64,000 nucleotides of DNA from Arachnopeziza araneosa (GCA_003988855.1 QYAI01000028.1:1-64000); one strand, 5' to 3'. Positions 32,596 to 45,083 are shown, counted from the stretch's first letter. Program-made: numbers and translations. The notes: a model not told the origin generated them from the letters alone.

Positions 32596-32896
32596 AAAAA
32601 TAAATCACGTGCTATCTCTTCCCAACCACCATTAGGCTCTTTCTTTCCATAAGTCTCTCGAATGAGTTTTTATGTCAATATCAGGTGTTGCAAGTGTTGC
32701 CTAACCATGTAATTTTGTAGCGGCATATAGTTTTGGATATTCAGCCATACAGCATCTCTCCGTGAGGCCATTGGCGCTGAATATGAGGTCATTACGCCAT
32801 ACCAGGCACCCAGCGGTGCGTGTGTTCTACAATGCCAGGGACTATTGAGATAAGATATCATGATCCCAGGGTCTTCCCTTTACTGCCAGTCCAAAG
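32596..32896. promoter_or_regulatory. Divergent promoter, RMT2 / second ABC transporter
   Basis: 301 bp between divergent starts, including AATCACGTGC at about 32604. No gene is seen. Confidence 0.4.
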
Positions 32897-35800
32897 ATGT
32901 ATTGCTCACCTAGCAGCGATCGGTCCTTTGGACCTCGAGTTGACATTGGCTGTCGCTCCTTTGACTTTACGCTCCAATTCGAAGATATATTTCTATCTTG
33001 TTTACCTGCTGCCTTATTTCTTATTCTCTCACCCTCACGAATTGTCCCGCTGCTTCGGAGATATAAACCCATCCCTTTTTCACTTCGCTCCAAGCTTCTC
33101 GTGAGCAAATTGGTCTGTGAATCCCAGCATCCAGTATTTGACCTGGGACTGATATCTTTTTTCTTAGATCGGATTAACAAGCCTATTGCTTTTCCAGCTT
33201 ACACTTCTCGTACTTCGTACTCGCCAGCCATTGTTTCGAACCGGAGCATCAATTGCTGCTGATGTCTTGAGTATTAGTGCGGCGAGTGTGGCTTTGTTGC
33301 TATGCTACTTGGACCACAGACGATCATTTCGCCCATCAACATTGCTCAGTCTGTATCTTTCGGCATTAGCAATTCTAAATATTGCTCGCACTCGGACGGC
33401 ATGGCTGCTAGCATCAGAAAGCCCGGTGCCAGTCATAATGACCATCATCTTAATCTTGACAGTAATAACTTTGCTCCTTGTGTCCATCGAAAAGAAAAGA
33501 GGCTTGATTACGACTGAGAAAACTCGTGCGCCTGAGACTAGTAGTGGGTTCTGGACAAGGACTTGTTTCACATGGCTAGCAGCTACTTTCTGGACAGGTT
33601 ACTCTAAAATTATCTCTGTGGATGATCTACCTGCGCTTGACGCTAAGCTGGAGAGTCATTTACTGCATGATAAACTTGAATCAACTTGGAGAAAATGTAA
33701 GTTCGAGGTTCTTAATATCTCTCAGATGGCTTACAGTGCCTTAGATAATCACCGTCAAAGTCACACCCTACTTCAAGCATGCTTTCGAAGCTATCTCTTT
33801 TCCTTTACGTCTCCAATTATCCCTCGGATATGCTTAACTGCATTTACTTTCTCACAGCCATTTCTTATCAATACCATTGTATCTTTCGTAGGCCAGGCAA
33901 ATCCAGACAAAAGCTACGGAAAGGGCTTGGTTGGAGCTTGTGCGCTCGTCTACCTGGGAATTGCGGTAAGTATGCAATTTAAAAGTTCTGGATTGCCCTG
34001 AGTAGATTTCAAACTAACCTAATCCTTAGCTGTCCACTTCCATATATCGATATCAAAACTTCCGTTTTACCGCTAGGCTGCGAAGCGGTTTGATTGCACT
34101 CGTGTATGAACGCGCATTGGAAACAAGAGCGATAGATATGGGAGATATCACTGCTATCACTCTTATGGGGACAGACGTTGAGCGCATTGTGCAAGGAATG
34201 CAACTTTTCCATGAAGTCTGGGGTTCCTTACTCGACATTGCTATTGCCAGTTGGCTTCTAGGACGACAACTATCATTAGCATGTCTTGCACCGGTTCTTC
34301 TTGTCGCAGGTATATTTCCATCTGAAATTATCATTGAATAATTGACCTAACCTAACTACTATACTTAGTCTTCGTTGCTGCTACTACTAAAGTTTCAATG
34401 TTCACGATGCCGGCTCAACGACAGTGGATCGAAAAAGTCCAAGAACGCCTTCGGGTTACAGAGACAGTACTCGGAAATATAAAAGCCATGAAAATGCTTG
34501 GGCTGACACAAGTGGTATCTAAGGTCATTAAAAATCTGCGAGTGGATGAAATCAACACTTCCAAAGTGTTTCGAAAACTCCATGTAGCGACTTTGATGCT
34601 TGGTACGTTTTCAAGTGTTGTTTTTGAGGAGACTGCGAGTACTAATAACTATTTCATAGCACTATCTCCGATCAACCTTGCACCTGTGGTCACTTTTGCG
34701 GTCTATAGCATTATCTCGGTTTTCTGGAAAAATGAGACGTTATTGACTGCCCAAGCCTTCACCTCCATTGCTTTAATTGCTCTGTTAACGACCCCCGTAG
34801 TGCTCTTCGTTCAGGCACTTCCCAAAGTCATACAGACTGTGGCTAGCTTCAATCGTATTCAAGAATATTCTAACTACAGTTCAAACTCAAAGATCAATAG
34901 GGATGGTTATGCCTCTGGTGAGAATCAACTGGAGCCAGATTTGGAGCTCAAGTCGCCTATCAAAAGCAGAGATTTTGAGTTAGCACAGTTGCTTGGCAAG
35001 GAAACTATTTCCTTTGGCGGTGAGAGCTTCACATGGAATAAGAACAGCCCTCCCATTCTGAAAGATATCAACATTGAAATTTCACGCTGTGCTATAACCG
35101 CAATCATCGGGCCGGTAGGAAGTGGAAAGTCATCACTCCTCAGTAGCATTCTCAACGAAATGATTTCTGTACCTTTAACACCACAAACTCTTTCAAAACG
35201 AAAAATTGACGAGAGTATCGCATACTGCTCGCAGGAACCTTGGCTTGAAAATGGAACCATTCGTCAGAATATCATCGGGATTTTAACATACGATCAAACG
35301 TGGTACAGCACTGTGAAGTTCGTTTGCGGTCTCAATACTGATTTGAAACAAATGGAAATGGGAGACAAGACTTGTATTGGAAGTAAAGGACTTAATCTTA
35401 GTGGCGGCCAGAAACAGCGCATCGTGAGTATTTGGTGCTCAAACACCGCTCGATATTTCCTGCTTGTACTTTGCTAATTTAATTGTGGTATTCAGGCTTT
35501 AGCACGAGCTATCTACTCTAGACGAAGTGTTATTATCCTTGATGATATATTTAGCGGAATGGACGCGCATACAGCTGAACAAGTATCGTCTCGCCTTCTC
35601 GGTCGGGAGGGTCTTCTTCGAAAGTACAACATCACTGTGATTCTAGCTACGCACAACCGTAAGTTTCTGGTTTCAAGTCTCCATGCTGTACTGACTCCTT
35701 CACAAAGAAAAAATAATGCCACTTGCAGACAACATTATAGCTCTCCAAGAAGGAAGGATCGTCGAAAGTGGAAGCCCATCAGCATTACTTCGGGGTAATG

Positions 35801-38090
35801 GTTATTTCAGCAAGATTTCAGTTTCTTCGCCCTCTACAATTGATAGCGTCAATGAAATTTCAGACATTCAAGATGCTGAGCTCACGTTTGAAGCTTCACA
35901 TGAGCCAGAAGATACCACAAAGAAAGACGACCGGCTCGCCGATGTCAGACGAAAGAATGGTGAGATGTCTGTCTATGAGTACTATGCAGCAAGTGCAGGC
36001 TTTACTACTATTGGATTCTACACAATAGCTATCGTTGTGTGTATATTTTGTACTGAGTTTCCAAGTGAGTTAAGATACTTCATCTCAATTTCTTCACAAT
36101 AACCGAATCGATAGCTATCTGGATAAAGTGGTGGTCGGAAGCCAACACAAGACATCCGAACGAGAAAATAGGGATGTACATGGGCATCTACGCTCTGTTC
36201 GGTGTGATGGGAACTCTTGCAATTTTGGTGGCTGCTTGGTAAGTTGCGCGGATTTAATTTCTAAAAACTTCATGGATTGATGGTTTGTAGGTTTGCATTT
36301 ATCTCCATAATATCAAGCACAGCCACCAATATGCACTCCGATCTACTTGAAGCATCCTTAAAGTGAGTCTAGATACTTGTTTCGCGCATCTGGACGCTAT
36401 AAAGATGGTTTTCTGATCGTTCTAGAGCACCATTCCACTTCTTCGCCAGTACGGACAGTGGTGAACTACTTAACCGGTGAGTCTTGTCCCTCCAACCCTG
36501 AAACAAAACTCTTCTTACTTCATATATCTAGATTCAGCCAAGACATGGAATTGATAGACATGGATCTACCATCGACAATGGTAAACTACACGTCAAGTTA
36601 GTATTTTCTTGCTTCTGGTCAACTGTAATTCAAATCTGATCATCAATATACAGCTGTCGTTTCCGTCATAGCAAAAATCGTCATCCTCGTAGTATTCTCA
36701 AAATACCTAGGAGCGACTCTCCCAGTTCTTGGTGCCGTGCTTTACTTCCTACAGCGTTTCTATCTGCAAACCTCTCGCCAGGTTCGTCTGCTGGGGATAG
36801 AAGCCCGAGCTCCACTCTACACTCATTTCGGCGAGTCTGTGGCAGGAGCAGCAACCATTCGTGCTTTCGGGTGGAAAAGTGCATACCAAGAGCGTAATTA
36901 TCAGCACATTGATACGTCACAGCGGCCGATATACCTCCAACAGTGCATCCAGGCTTGGCTTGCATTCGTGCTCAATCTGGTAGCAGCTGCAATTGCCGTC
37001 GTTCTCGTGAGCACTGTGGTGATTTGGCATGATAAGTTTAATCCTGGAAGTGTGGGTGTGAGTCTGGTCATGGTGGTTGGTTTTAGTGAAGTATTGTCCA
37101 GGTTGATTCAAACGTGGACAATGATGGAGAGTAGTGTGGGAGCTGTGGCAAGGGTTAAACGGTTCATAGATGAGACAGAGTCTGAAGAGAAGCTCAAGGG
37201 TGTCAATGTGCCGCCAAATTGGCCACAAGCTGGTGCTTTGGAGTTCGTTGATGTGGTTGCTGTTCATGGGTAGGTTCACTCTGCGTCATTGTTCTAAAGA
37301 TTGTCTAATGCTGCCAGCAGTACCAATACAAATCCCGTCTTGAACTCCATCACCCTCTCCCTCACCCCTCAACACCACACTGCCATCATCGGCCGCTCTG
37401 GCAGCGGAAAGACTTCTCTCTTGCTCTCCCTCCTCAGTATGCTTCCCCTCAAATCCGGCCGTATTCTCCTCGATGATATCGACATCTCAACTCTGTCGCC
37501 AACACTCTTGCGCTCAAGAATTAATGTCATACCACAAGATCCATTCTTGCTACCAGGGACAGTACGTTTCAATATCGACCCGTTTGGAACTGTATTAGAT
37601 GATGAAATTGTGCGTGCTTTGTCTCGTGTGAGGCTGTTGGGCTTAGTTGAGGATCAGGGCGGTTTGGATAGTTCACTTGATGCGAATGCTTGGTCGGTAG
37701 GACAGAGGCAGTTGTTTTGTCTTGCGAGGGCAATGGTGAAGAAGGGAAAAGTTTTGATTATCGATGAGGGGATGAGTTCGTATGTCATATCTTCTTTTTA
37801 CTTCATATCCTGGGATTAACTATACACTAACAATATTGGATCTGGATTATTGGCTAATATTCAACAGCGTGGACGGTGAGACCGAATCTCTCATGCAGCA
37901 GATTATAGATGAGGAATTCACGCATTTTACGGTATTGGCCGTGATGCATAGACTAGAATATGTAGAGAGGTATAGCACGGTTGTGCTTATGGATGAGGGG
38001 AAGGTTGTGGAGGTGGGTGAGCCGGCGATCTTAAAAAATAGGGCTGGGTCCAAGTTTGGTGCTTTGTGGAGGGTGGGTGCGAGAGATTGA
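32897..38090 (+). CDS. ABCC-family (MRP-like) ABC transporter, 14 exons
   Basis: Full-length ABCC exporter, 1,463 aa. Exons: 32897-33100, 33168-33965, 34030-34309, 34369-34602, 34660-35423, 35496-35658, 35729-36064, 36115-36238, 36291-36362, 36426-36476, 36532-36596, 36654-37269, 37318-37779 and 37868-38090. Every junction is GT-AG and in phase. The N-terminus (CSPSSDRSFGPRVD) is the usual ABCC opening before a TMD0-like hydrophobic region. NBD1: GPVGSGKSS (about residue 655), LSGGQKQRI, IILDDIFSGMD, with the catalytic Glu replaced by Asp as in other ABCC proteins. NBD2: GRSGSGKTS (about 1260), WSVGQRQLFCLAR, LIIDEGMSSVD; the usual LDEATSSVD is changed to IDEGMSS. Its many introns contrast with the three-exon paralogue at 0.3-4.6 kb. 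Confidence 0.93.
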
Positions 38091-38619
38091 GGAAAAAATC
38101 ATTGTGTAGGTTGAAGGGATAAGTCCAGGGGATTTAGGTTGCAATAGGTACCTAGGTAGAAAAATTGCGACGCGTCATGGGAGATCCGCTGGGTATATTT
38201 AAAGGTTAAGTTGTTCCAAATAGCGGTGCTGCTTTTTGCAACGCGATGACAATTACTCTTGAAGTTTTGCATTTTAAAGATTGCTACCATGCATGATTTC
38301 AGAATTGACGAACCAACCAGCAACAAGGTGCTCAGCAAATCTTCTGGGAAAGCTTCTGATCGAAAGTTCTATTCTCTTCATCAACAGCTATATTCCACAC
38401 TTGTCGATTCCCTTGTTGCACGCCTTTCACTAGCTCAAATGTTGATTTTAGAAGGAACTGAGGTGGCTTGGCTCCAGTCCGTCAGGTTGAATTTTGCCAC
38501 ACTCATTGTCGAACTCATTGTCGACAGAGCATAAGACTCAAAACTCAACTGCGATGGCGGTCTAATGATTGAATGTGTATGAAATGAAGTGAGAAGATAT
38601 TGAGTATTACGGAGGTTCC
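38091..38619. other. Intergenic DNA
   Basis: Contains TAGGTACCTAGGTAG at 38145-38159. A 91-codon plus-strand frame at 38259-38534 shows no motif. No gene is supported. Confidence 0.4.
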
Positions 38620-38917
38620 CGCAAAAGTCTTTAGGCCTGTAGGCCTGAGTCCCTGAAGGCGCTGTAATGCCCTGTAATTTATGATTTTTCACAATTTTTA
38701 GGGCCTCGGTATGTAAGACGCCCTAAACTCGGGATAAGATCCCTATTTAGAGCCTAAGGGCGTTTAAGCGGCTTTGTTATAGGCTCTTTAAATAGTGGAG
38801 GCACCCTAAAATTACAGTGAGTCAAAATCTCTTAGCCCTGAAATAGCGCTATAGGGCCCTATAGGGTATGCCGCCGTCTTCAAGGGCCTGAGGCCCTGAA
38901 GTCCGGAGACTTTTGCG
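38620..38917. mobile_element. MITE-like element with terminal inverted repeats
   Basis: A 298-bp block begins CGCAAAAGTCT (38620-38630) and ends with its exact reverse complement AGACTTTTGCG (38907-38917). Inside these, the arms stay similar for about 40 bp (left AGGCCTGAGTCCCTGAAG against right, reversed, GGCCTCAGGCCCTTGAAG). It has no coding capacity, and the interior is rich in GCCCTAAA/TAGGGC-type palindromes. The size and structure fit a non-autonomous DNA transposon. No clear target-site duplication is visible, so the insertion may be old. Confidence 0.62.
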
Positions 38918-39168
38918 CTAACATTCTTGCCCCGAAAGGACCTCAAGTCTCTCTATTCGAAACAAAAGAAAAAGAGCGTATAGTCTTAAACTCTATACGT
39001 CTATCCCGTCTGAGATAGCTGCTGCCTGACCGCTGCCTGGCCATTGCAGGTTCTTGATTCCTCCTCATTGGAGATTCATTTGATGTGGCTGGCTGAGAAG
39101 AGATTTGCAGTAAAACAGTGGAATGGCGCGTTCTCATGGACTTCTCGCAACGCGAGGGAGACGCCTGG
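38918..39168. other. Intergenic DNA beside the MITE-like element
   Basis: No gene recognised. A 134-codon minus-strand frame (38943-39347) overlaps the next entry in another frame and has no motif. Confidence 0.35.
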
Positions 39169-39459
39169 TCACTTGCATTCAAAAGTGGAATGTCCTTGGC
39201 GTCCAGGCAGCAACAGGAGTTTACCGAAGTAGAAAGGGGTGCCGTCACGTGAGTAGACTGCCCAGGGATCCTCAGGCTTTGTGCTCGTAAATCGTTGAAA
39301 GACTGCATAAGGAAGTCTAGGCCTCTCGTCAAGGCTTTTCTCTGCATTCTTAGGAGCGGATGGGAGGTGGAGGATGGTGCTTGGGTTTGACTCTGTAAGA
39401 AGCATACATTCTGTATTGAGTACTCCGTAAGCGACGATTTTTATCTTGTGATTAGGCAC
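39169..39459 (-). CDS. Hypothetical small protein, 96 aa
   Basis: An open frame of 96 codons with coding-like third-position C preference. It contains LHLPSAPKN, RPRLPYAVFQRF and EDPWAVYSRDGTPFYFG. No family is recognised. A GTAAAC donor just after FYFG could lead to a short second exon, but no acceptor gives a clearly better product. It could be a real orphan gene or a relic exon next to the MITE-like element. Confidence 0.3.
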   Translation of the reverse strand: MPNHKIKIVAYGVLNTECMLLTESNPSTILHLPSAPKNAEKSLDERPRLPYAVFQRFTSTKPEDPWAVYSRDGTPFYFGKLLLLPGRQGHSTFECK

Positions 39460-40093
39460 TGAACTTTGTACAGGTGACTGAGGTGATGGTAAATCATTTG
39501 AGGAGAAAACTGTCCATCTATAAATGTGTACCGCTCTTTTAAACTTATTTTTTCAACATTATTATAGAATAGAAAGCCTTGATCTTGTGAATAATCACTG
39601 CCGAGCAGACGGGATGTTGAAGCTATTTTTTAGGTTGCTGCTCATAAGAGTCCATTGATCCAAGCTGTATCATCCTCCTCAGTTAAGGTAGCTGCTTAAT
39701 GGTATTGGACATGAAATGGACGCGGAAGCTCCAGCGATCGACATTCTAGATCCGGGATGCACGTACACGGGTAACTATAATGGACACAAGATTTCGGCTT
39801 GGATACGAAAGATATAAATCGTCTACGAGGGATATTTAAAATAATGGTAGAGAAGGGACTTGAGCATACATACTAGCACTTGTTAAATTAAGCCGAAAAG
39901 GAGTGATCTAATCAGCGATAGCTCTTGTTTTTTTGGGGGGTTTTTTTACCCGCAACAAATTATACTTAAGAATCACAGGGTTAAGAGCCAGAAAACAAGG
40001 AAAAGAAAAGAAATTGACTCCAATTGCTAAATAAAAGCAACAAACACACAGACTACAGTTCATGTGAACCAAGTGACATTCATACACTCAATC
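39460..40093. other. AT-rich intergenic DNA
   Basis: Includes a homopolymer run (T6-G6-T7) near 39928-39947. No gene was recognised. Confidence 0.4.
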
Positions 40094-40605
40094 TCACCCC
40101 GATCCAGTTGCAGCGGGAATCTTTTCCCAGACCAACGTACTCGTAGCATCGACACCATTCTACATGTACAGTTAGTTTGATTCCAAAAACAATGCACCTC
40201 ATCTCAATTGCGACTCACCGAAACAGGAATCAAACTCAACACATCTTTCCCTTCTCTTTCACCTAAATGCGCATGTCTGACCTGATCCGTACCCACCATG
40301 TTCGGATCCATCGCAATCTCCACACTAACATGAGTATACAACTCCCCGGACCTATTCTCAACCCGATAAGGGCCCGAATAAGAGACCATCAGCCGTGCGA
40401 TGGCAGCGACCTGGGCGTCGGTGCCACTCCGCCAACTGGTCCCGTTTGGAAACGGTTTCGCGATGTCGGGATTCGTCACCATCGCATCCATCCAGCCTGT
40501 GGGACTGAATATGATTCGCCCCAGAGGGTGGGGACCGTAGCCTGGCGAGACGCCGTTGGTTACGTTGATGAAGAGGAGCTTCCAGGCGCCGACAAGGAAC
40601 GCCAT
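40094..40605 (-). CDS. Lipocalin-like domain protein
   Basis: 150 aa from exons 40605-40219 and 40159-40094 (59-nt GTGAGT...TAG intron with a TAACTG branch region). It resembles the small lipocalin-like family (lipocalin_5 type): the opening FLVGAWKLL, then PLGRIIFSPTGWMDAMVTNPD, SYSGPYRVE, HVSVEIAMDPNMVGTDQVRH and a closing STLVWEKI. Members are predicted beta-barrels, sometimes linked to secondary-metabolite or small-molecule binding; the ligand here is unknown. No signal peptide is seen. Confidence 0.82.
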
Positions 40606-42743
40606 TTCGAAACGAGCTCAAAGTTGAATTTCGGCATTGGTGATGAGTGAGAGACTGCGCATTCTTAAGTCATTCGTTATCAAATCCTTAGCCTAATTGA
40701 CTTTGTAATTCATTTCAGTACCCTTGCTAAGGTCGGTCGATCATAAGTAGTGAGCGTGAAGTCTCGCCTAAAAAGGGGAGAGATAACATGCGATAAGCAA
40801 CGTAATTAAACTTTTCGGAACTATCAAATGACCTAATCTACTAATCTAGGCTATCTCAAAGGGCAATTTCTCTATTTCATTTAGTTAGCGTCGCCGTTCT
40901 GCGGAGTATTACTTTACCAAATTGCTTCAAGACGGGTGGTATAGTAGGGTTTTTTGGGTGCAGAGCGAGATAGGGTAAAACGGGTGCCTTCTGCCATACA
41001 GCAGAGTCAATACATACAGCATGGGATCTATCGCCTAAGAATGCAGGCAGATGACCCGAACTCTGTATATATAGCTCGTTTTGCAGTACAGCTCCTTAGC
41101 CAATACACACTATTCCCTCCACCCCCAGGTGTAAACTCCACTGCTCCATTACAGTCAGTCACGTGCACTTAGGATATATGTTCCTAGTTTATAGAGTGGC
41201 AGACTAATTATTTGAATGTATAGCTAGTAAGAATAGTATATCTGATTAGGAAGCTAACCAGGATATCGATAGTCAATCTCGTGACCAAATTGCCCCTCGA
41301 CAACGGTCTTGAGTGAGTCAAGGAAATCACTTTTTGAATTCTCACCCCCATTCTCTTAGTAGAGGAAGCAGAAAACTGCTCTCTCTATAAGCCAAGATTG
41401 GCGGTTCGCATATTCCTTCGTTCACCCACCCACCCTCTATCCTTCCGTTTTCTATCTTCATGCTCAATTATCTTCTTTTTCCGCTTTAATTCTCCCACTC
41501 TCCATCCGTTGCAATTGCTTGGGCAGCGGGCTCTCTCCCAACCTTTTTAGCCAACTTCTCTACTTTAATGGTCATTGTTGTTGTGTCGTTGGGTAGATCT
41601 AGTTGATATGCCTCGTCGCCATCCAACACAAAGCTCTTCCCCGACGGTGACAGCGAAGGGTCAGACATCGAGAGCTGCTTCGATATAAAAGATGAGCAGA
41701 TGGAGACTGACGCTAATACTGAGCCAAGGAATATCAATACCGATGTCGATAGAGACGATAACATAGATCTGCCAGATCTGAAGTGGCATCTTGATAGTTT
41801 TTCGACATGCAAGCGATGATATGAGAGCCGTGCTTGCTGACCTTGATTGTAAAGTCGACACTCTAAGAACTTTGGGAATCTGAGGGGCTTTGCTTATCTT
41901 CTTCATATTATAATCAAAACACTCTTGCGAATTTCATGGCCCAAAAGGTATATACGGTGCCTATCCTCGTAGCTGCTCAACCATCGTCTCTCGAACTATA
42001 ATGGTTGCACTGTGTACCATAAAGGCTACCGCATCATCTCTATCTAAAGTTTGCAAGGTTTGCAGTATTCATCATGAAAGCATCTAGTCATGTCGACACA
42101 TACAGTATCTCCCGCTACCTATAAAGCCCCGATAATATGTCTGAAGTTAGCCACTTTTAAAACGCTCACGAGTAAATTATTTCGTCCCCCAAGCTTCGCT
42201 TCCTCGTCCCCGCAGTATAACAACGCGAAAGATATGCTATTTGTGCAAGACCAAGTTTTGCTTCAAAAATTGGTCACACAGGGAGCTTCCCTTGCAGTGG
42301 GAATGTGATAATGATTGAGAATGTTCTGATCTAGGGGTGAGGTACTTTTAATTTGCAAGAATGCAGTCCGCGGATAACCTTCGACTTTCCAGACGAGAAT
42401 ACACCGACCTAAATCTCCTCCACGAGGGTGGAATAGTAGTTTGGCAAAAAGAAATTAAACCAACACGGGGTGGTACCTCGTAAATCAATGAATTAATAAT
42501 CTGCTCTTCTCAGAGCCTCGGCAAGAGGTGCCCGTAAAATAACTCCAAACCATCAATGAATGAAAATAAAAGCAAAGATGCTAGATGGAAGAGGGAATAA
42601 ACATCGGTATCCAGGGTTCTAAAGCCAATGCTCCCGAAATCCAAAAAGTAGCCTAACTCTGATTTCGTTGCTTCAGCTTTTTGAGCCTCTCCCATAAGGG
42701 CAGAGCTTTCTTAGATCAGACCGTAAAACCAAGTTGGGCATTC
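40606..42743. other. 2.1-kb gene-poor tract
   Basis: AT-rich with many stops. One plus-strand stretch at about 41618-41819 encodes 68 acidic residues (for example DIESCFDIKDEQMETDANTE) without a start or family match, and the opposite frame is also open (41486-41812); this may be a relic. Other short frames (42090-42308, 42510-42695) show no motif. No gene is supported. Confidence 0.4.
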
Positions 42744-44747
42744 TCAACGTGCAAGCGCCAGTACTCTTGCCGGTGGCGATAGACTGCTTCCGTCAGTTTC
42801 CTCGAACCCCGGCGTAATTAGTCCCCTCCTCACGACCGCGACCTCGTCATCCTTGACGAACAACAGGTCTCCATTCCTGGTTACTTTCGTGTTCAATTCC
42901 AAGTCTTTCCTCGTGCTTAGCCAATCTGTGGGGAAGAAAAAGTAGCGCACGAAAAGGTTAGTTTTGGCGGTTTCAATGTCGACAGCGCAGACCCATTGGC
43001 TACCATGCAAGAAAACTAAGCGCTGCGACTGTCTAGATATGGCGCCGGTATTTCCGATGAGGACTTCTGCATTATTGGATAAGGCACGATAACTTTGAAC
43101 CAGAACCGCGGAGATCGACAAGGCAGTGAAGTCAGATGTGCTCCAGAGCACGAGCTTCGATTTCGAGTTTGGTTGATTGGACTCCCTTGACATGGTAGCG
43201 AGAACTGTGCCGTCAAAGCAAGGCGTGATCGATTGAATTGAGAATTTGGGTATGATTTCCCCTTGTAACTCAATGCCATTTTCTTCTGTAAGTCTCTCCA
43301 ACGTCCGCCAGTCATGGATATGGGCTTTGCGATGCGTTATGATAATAAGCTGATCACGATTTTGTGGATGGTTCGTCCAGCGGTACGGCTCACGGTCTTC
43401 CCAAAAAGTGGTTGCCAGGAGGTTATTGTCATCTGGTGATATAATTAGACCAAAGCATATCAGACTTGGCCGAGCAAATAAGAATGCGCTATAGTCAAGG
43501 TTGGCAGACGACTTGTCCCACTGCCACATGCGTTCGATAGTCAAATAGGACCTGAGTTGCTGATATAGAATGACCTTGACGTATCAATTTATGGATCATG
43601 GTTCTACTTGATGCATCAACGCTGATGATTGCCTGGCTTTGGTCTTCAAAGAGAAGAAAATCAATTGAAATCCCGCGGGCATGGCAGAAAGTTCCTTGAT
43701 AGCAAGGCCCGAATCAATAGCATAGACGTGAATAGAGTCGTCTTCTTTGCCGACAAAGAACATCTTGCCAGTGTCGTCACAAGCGATTGATGTGATCAAG
43801 ATCGAGTTTTCAGGAGGTATCGAAGAGTTTACTTGTGAAGTTTTAGGGTCATCCCTAACAACTGTAAATTCTTCCTGCGAATTCTCCGTGACCAGATGGG
43901 TCAAGTCCCAGACCCGGCACCGCGATCCTCTGATGTTAAGCAGACGCCGGCCATCTTGGCTGAAGGCAAGATTCTGAATTCCAGGTTCAACAGAAATAAT
44001 TCGATAGATTAATTGAAATGTCTCCAAATTAAAAAGTTGAATCGTTCCCGCTGGGTCAGCCGTAGCTAACATACAACCATCAGTCGAACAGGCAAGAATG
44101 TGAGCAAATGCCACAATCCGCTTTTTGGCTTCACCAGTGGAAGTATCAAAAAGCACTAGCTCTCCGTCTGTGTACGCACAGGCAAGGAGATGTGCGTTTT
44201 TTGCGTTACCAAAAGCCAGGCATCGTACTCCAAATGAGCCATACGGTAGCCCTGCTTTGTTGTCGTCAAGAGATATGCTCGTTTTATCACGAGACCGCCT
44301 ATACTATGTCCGACCAACACAAGAGGAGCCTAATTAAGAATGAGCAATTGATGAAAACGAACGTGCCTTGGTGTCCCGAGGGATACATGGAGAATCGAGA
44401 ATGGAATTGAGCAGACCATTTGCGAAGTCGTGAATGCTCAGAATACTCTTTTTGCCCCAATCCGAGTCATAGCCAAAATTATGGATTCTGACATCTTGCA
44501 AAGCTTCGTCGTTCCGCAGCCACTCCTTCGGCCAGTACAATGACGGGTCCTCTGATTTTATCCATATTTTTCGTGACCCTCCCCCAAGACCGTGGACAAA
44601 AACCACATCGGGGACGGACAGGGTATTTAGCCCTAATGGACCGAGCCTCTCCTCTGCCGAGGGGGTTTCGTTTCCACCAGGGAGCCAACTCCGGGTGTAA
44701 GCTAGAAAAGAACGGTCATTAGAGGGGCGACGGGACTTGAGATCCAT
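42744..44747 (-). pseudogene. Decayed alpha/beta-hydrolase-WD40 (NLR-type) gene lacking its NACHT core
   Basis: The 5' part (44747-44294) encodes an alpha/beta-hydrolase N-terminal domain as in many fungal STAND proteins: VPDVVFVHGLGGGSRKIW, WPKEWL, FGYDSDWG, then the nucleophile elbow GHSIGGLVIK after a short intron whose donor reads GC (37 nt). Only a few codons later the sequence switches frame into a C-terminal WD40-like propeller: SISLDDN, GVRCLAFG, DGELVLFDTSTGE, LACSTDGCMLATAD, then after two more frame breaks (near 43690 and 43560) WTNHPQNRDQLIII and HIHDWRTLERL. The 600-900 residues expected between them (NACHT NTPase and linker) are missing. The deletion scar plus frameshifts make it a pseudogene. 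It lies next to an intact NLR. Confidence 0.75.
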
Positions 44748-45083
44748 CGTCGATTTTCTGAAGCAGGGGCTGACGTGAATACTCGATGCGGTCCCCGAAG
44801 ACCTGGGGGTCAAGAGCACTGCAAGTGCAAAATGTTGATACTCGTGTTAGACAAGCACTTAAAACTAAAACGCAGAACCCTTAGATACTGATCTTTTATT
44901 GTAGTAGGTTTTTATTGAGCTTAGTAGAGTAAATATTGTGGAATTTAAGCTTCGACTTTACGATTTCTTGACGCTTTTGGCGAAGATGAATTGTGGTGTC
45001 TGTACTAGAAAAGTAGATATACAAGATGACTATATTACACAGCACCATTACCACTTATTACCTCGAATAGCTTTCCCATCATA
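44748..45083. other. AT-rich spacer upstream of the decayed NLR gene
   Basis: No coding signal. It separates the hydrolase-WD40 pseudogene from the transposase fragment. Confidence 0.4.

Noticed and set aside
34603..34659. Uninterrupted reading through the fourth intron of the second ABC transporter
   Set aside because: The 57-nt segment has GTACGT...CATAG ends and a TACTAAT branch site, and its removal restores the conserved ALSPINLAPVVTF block.
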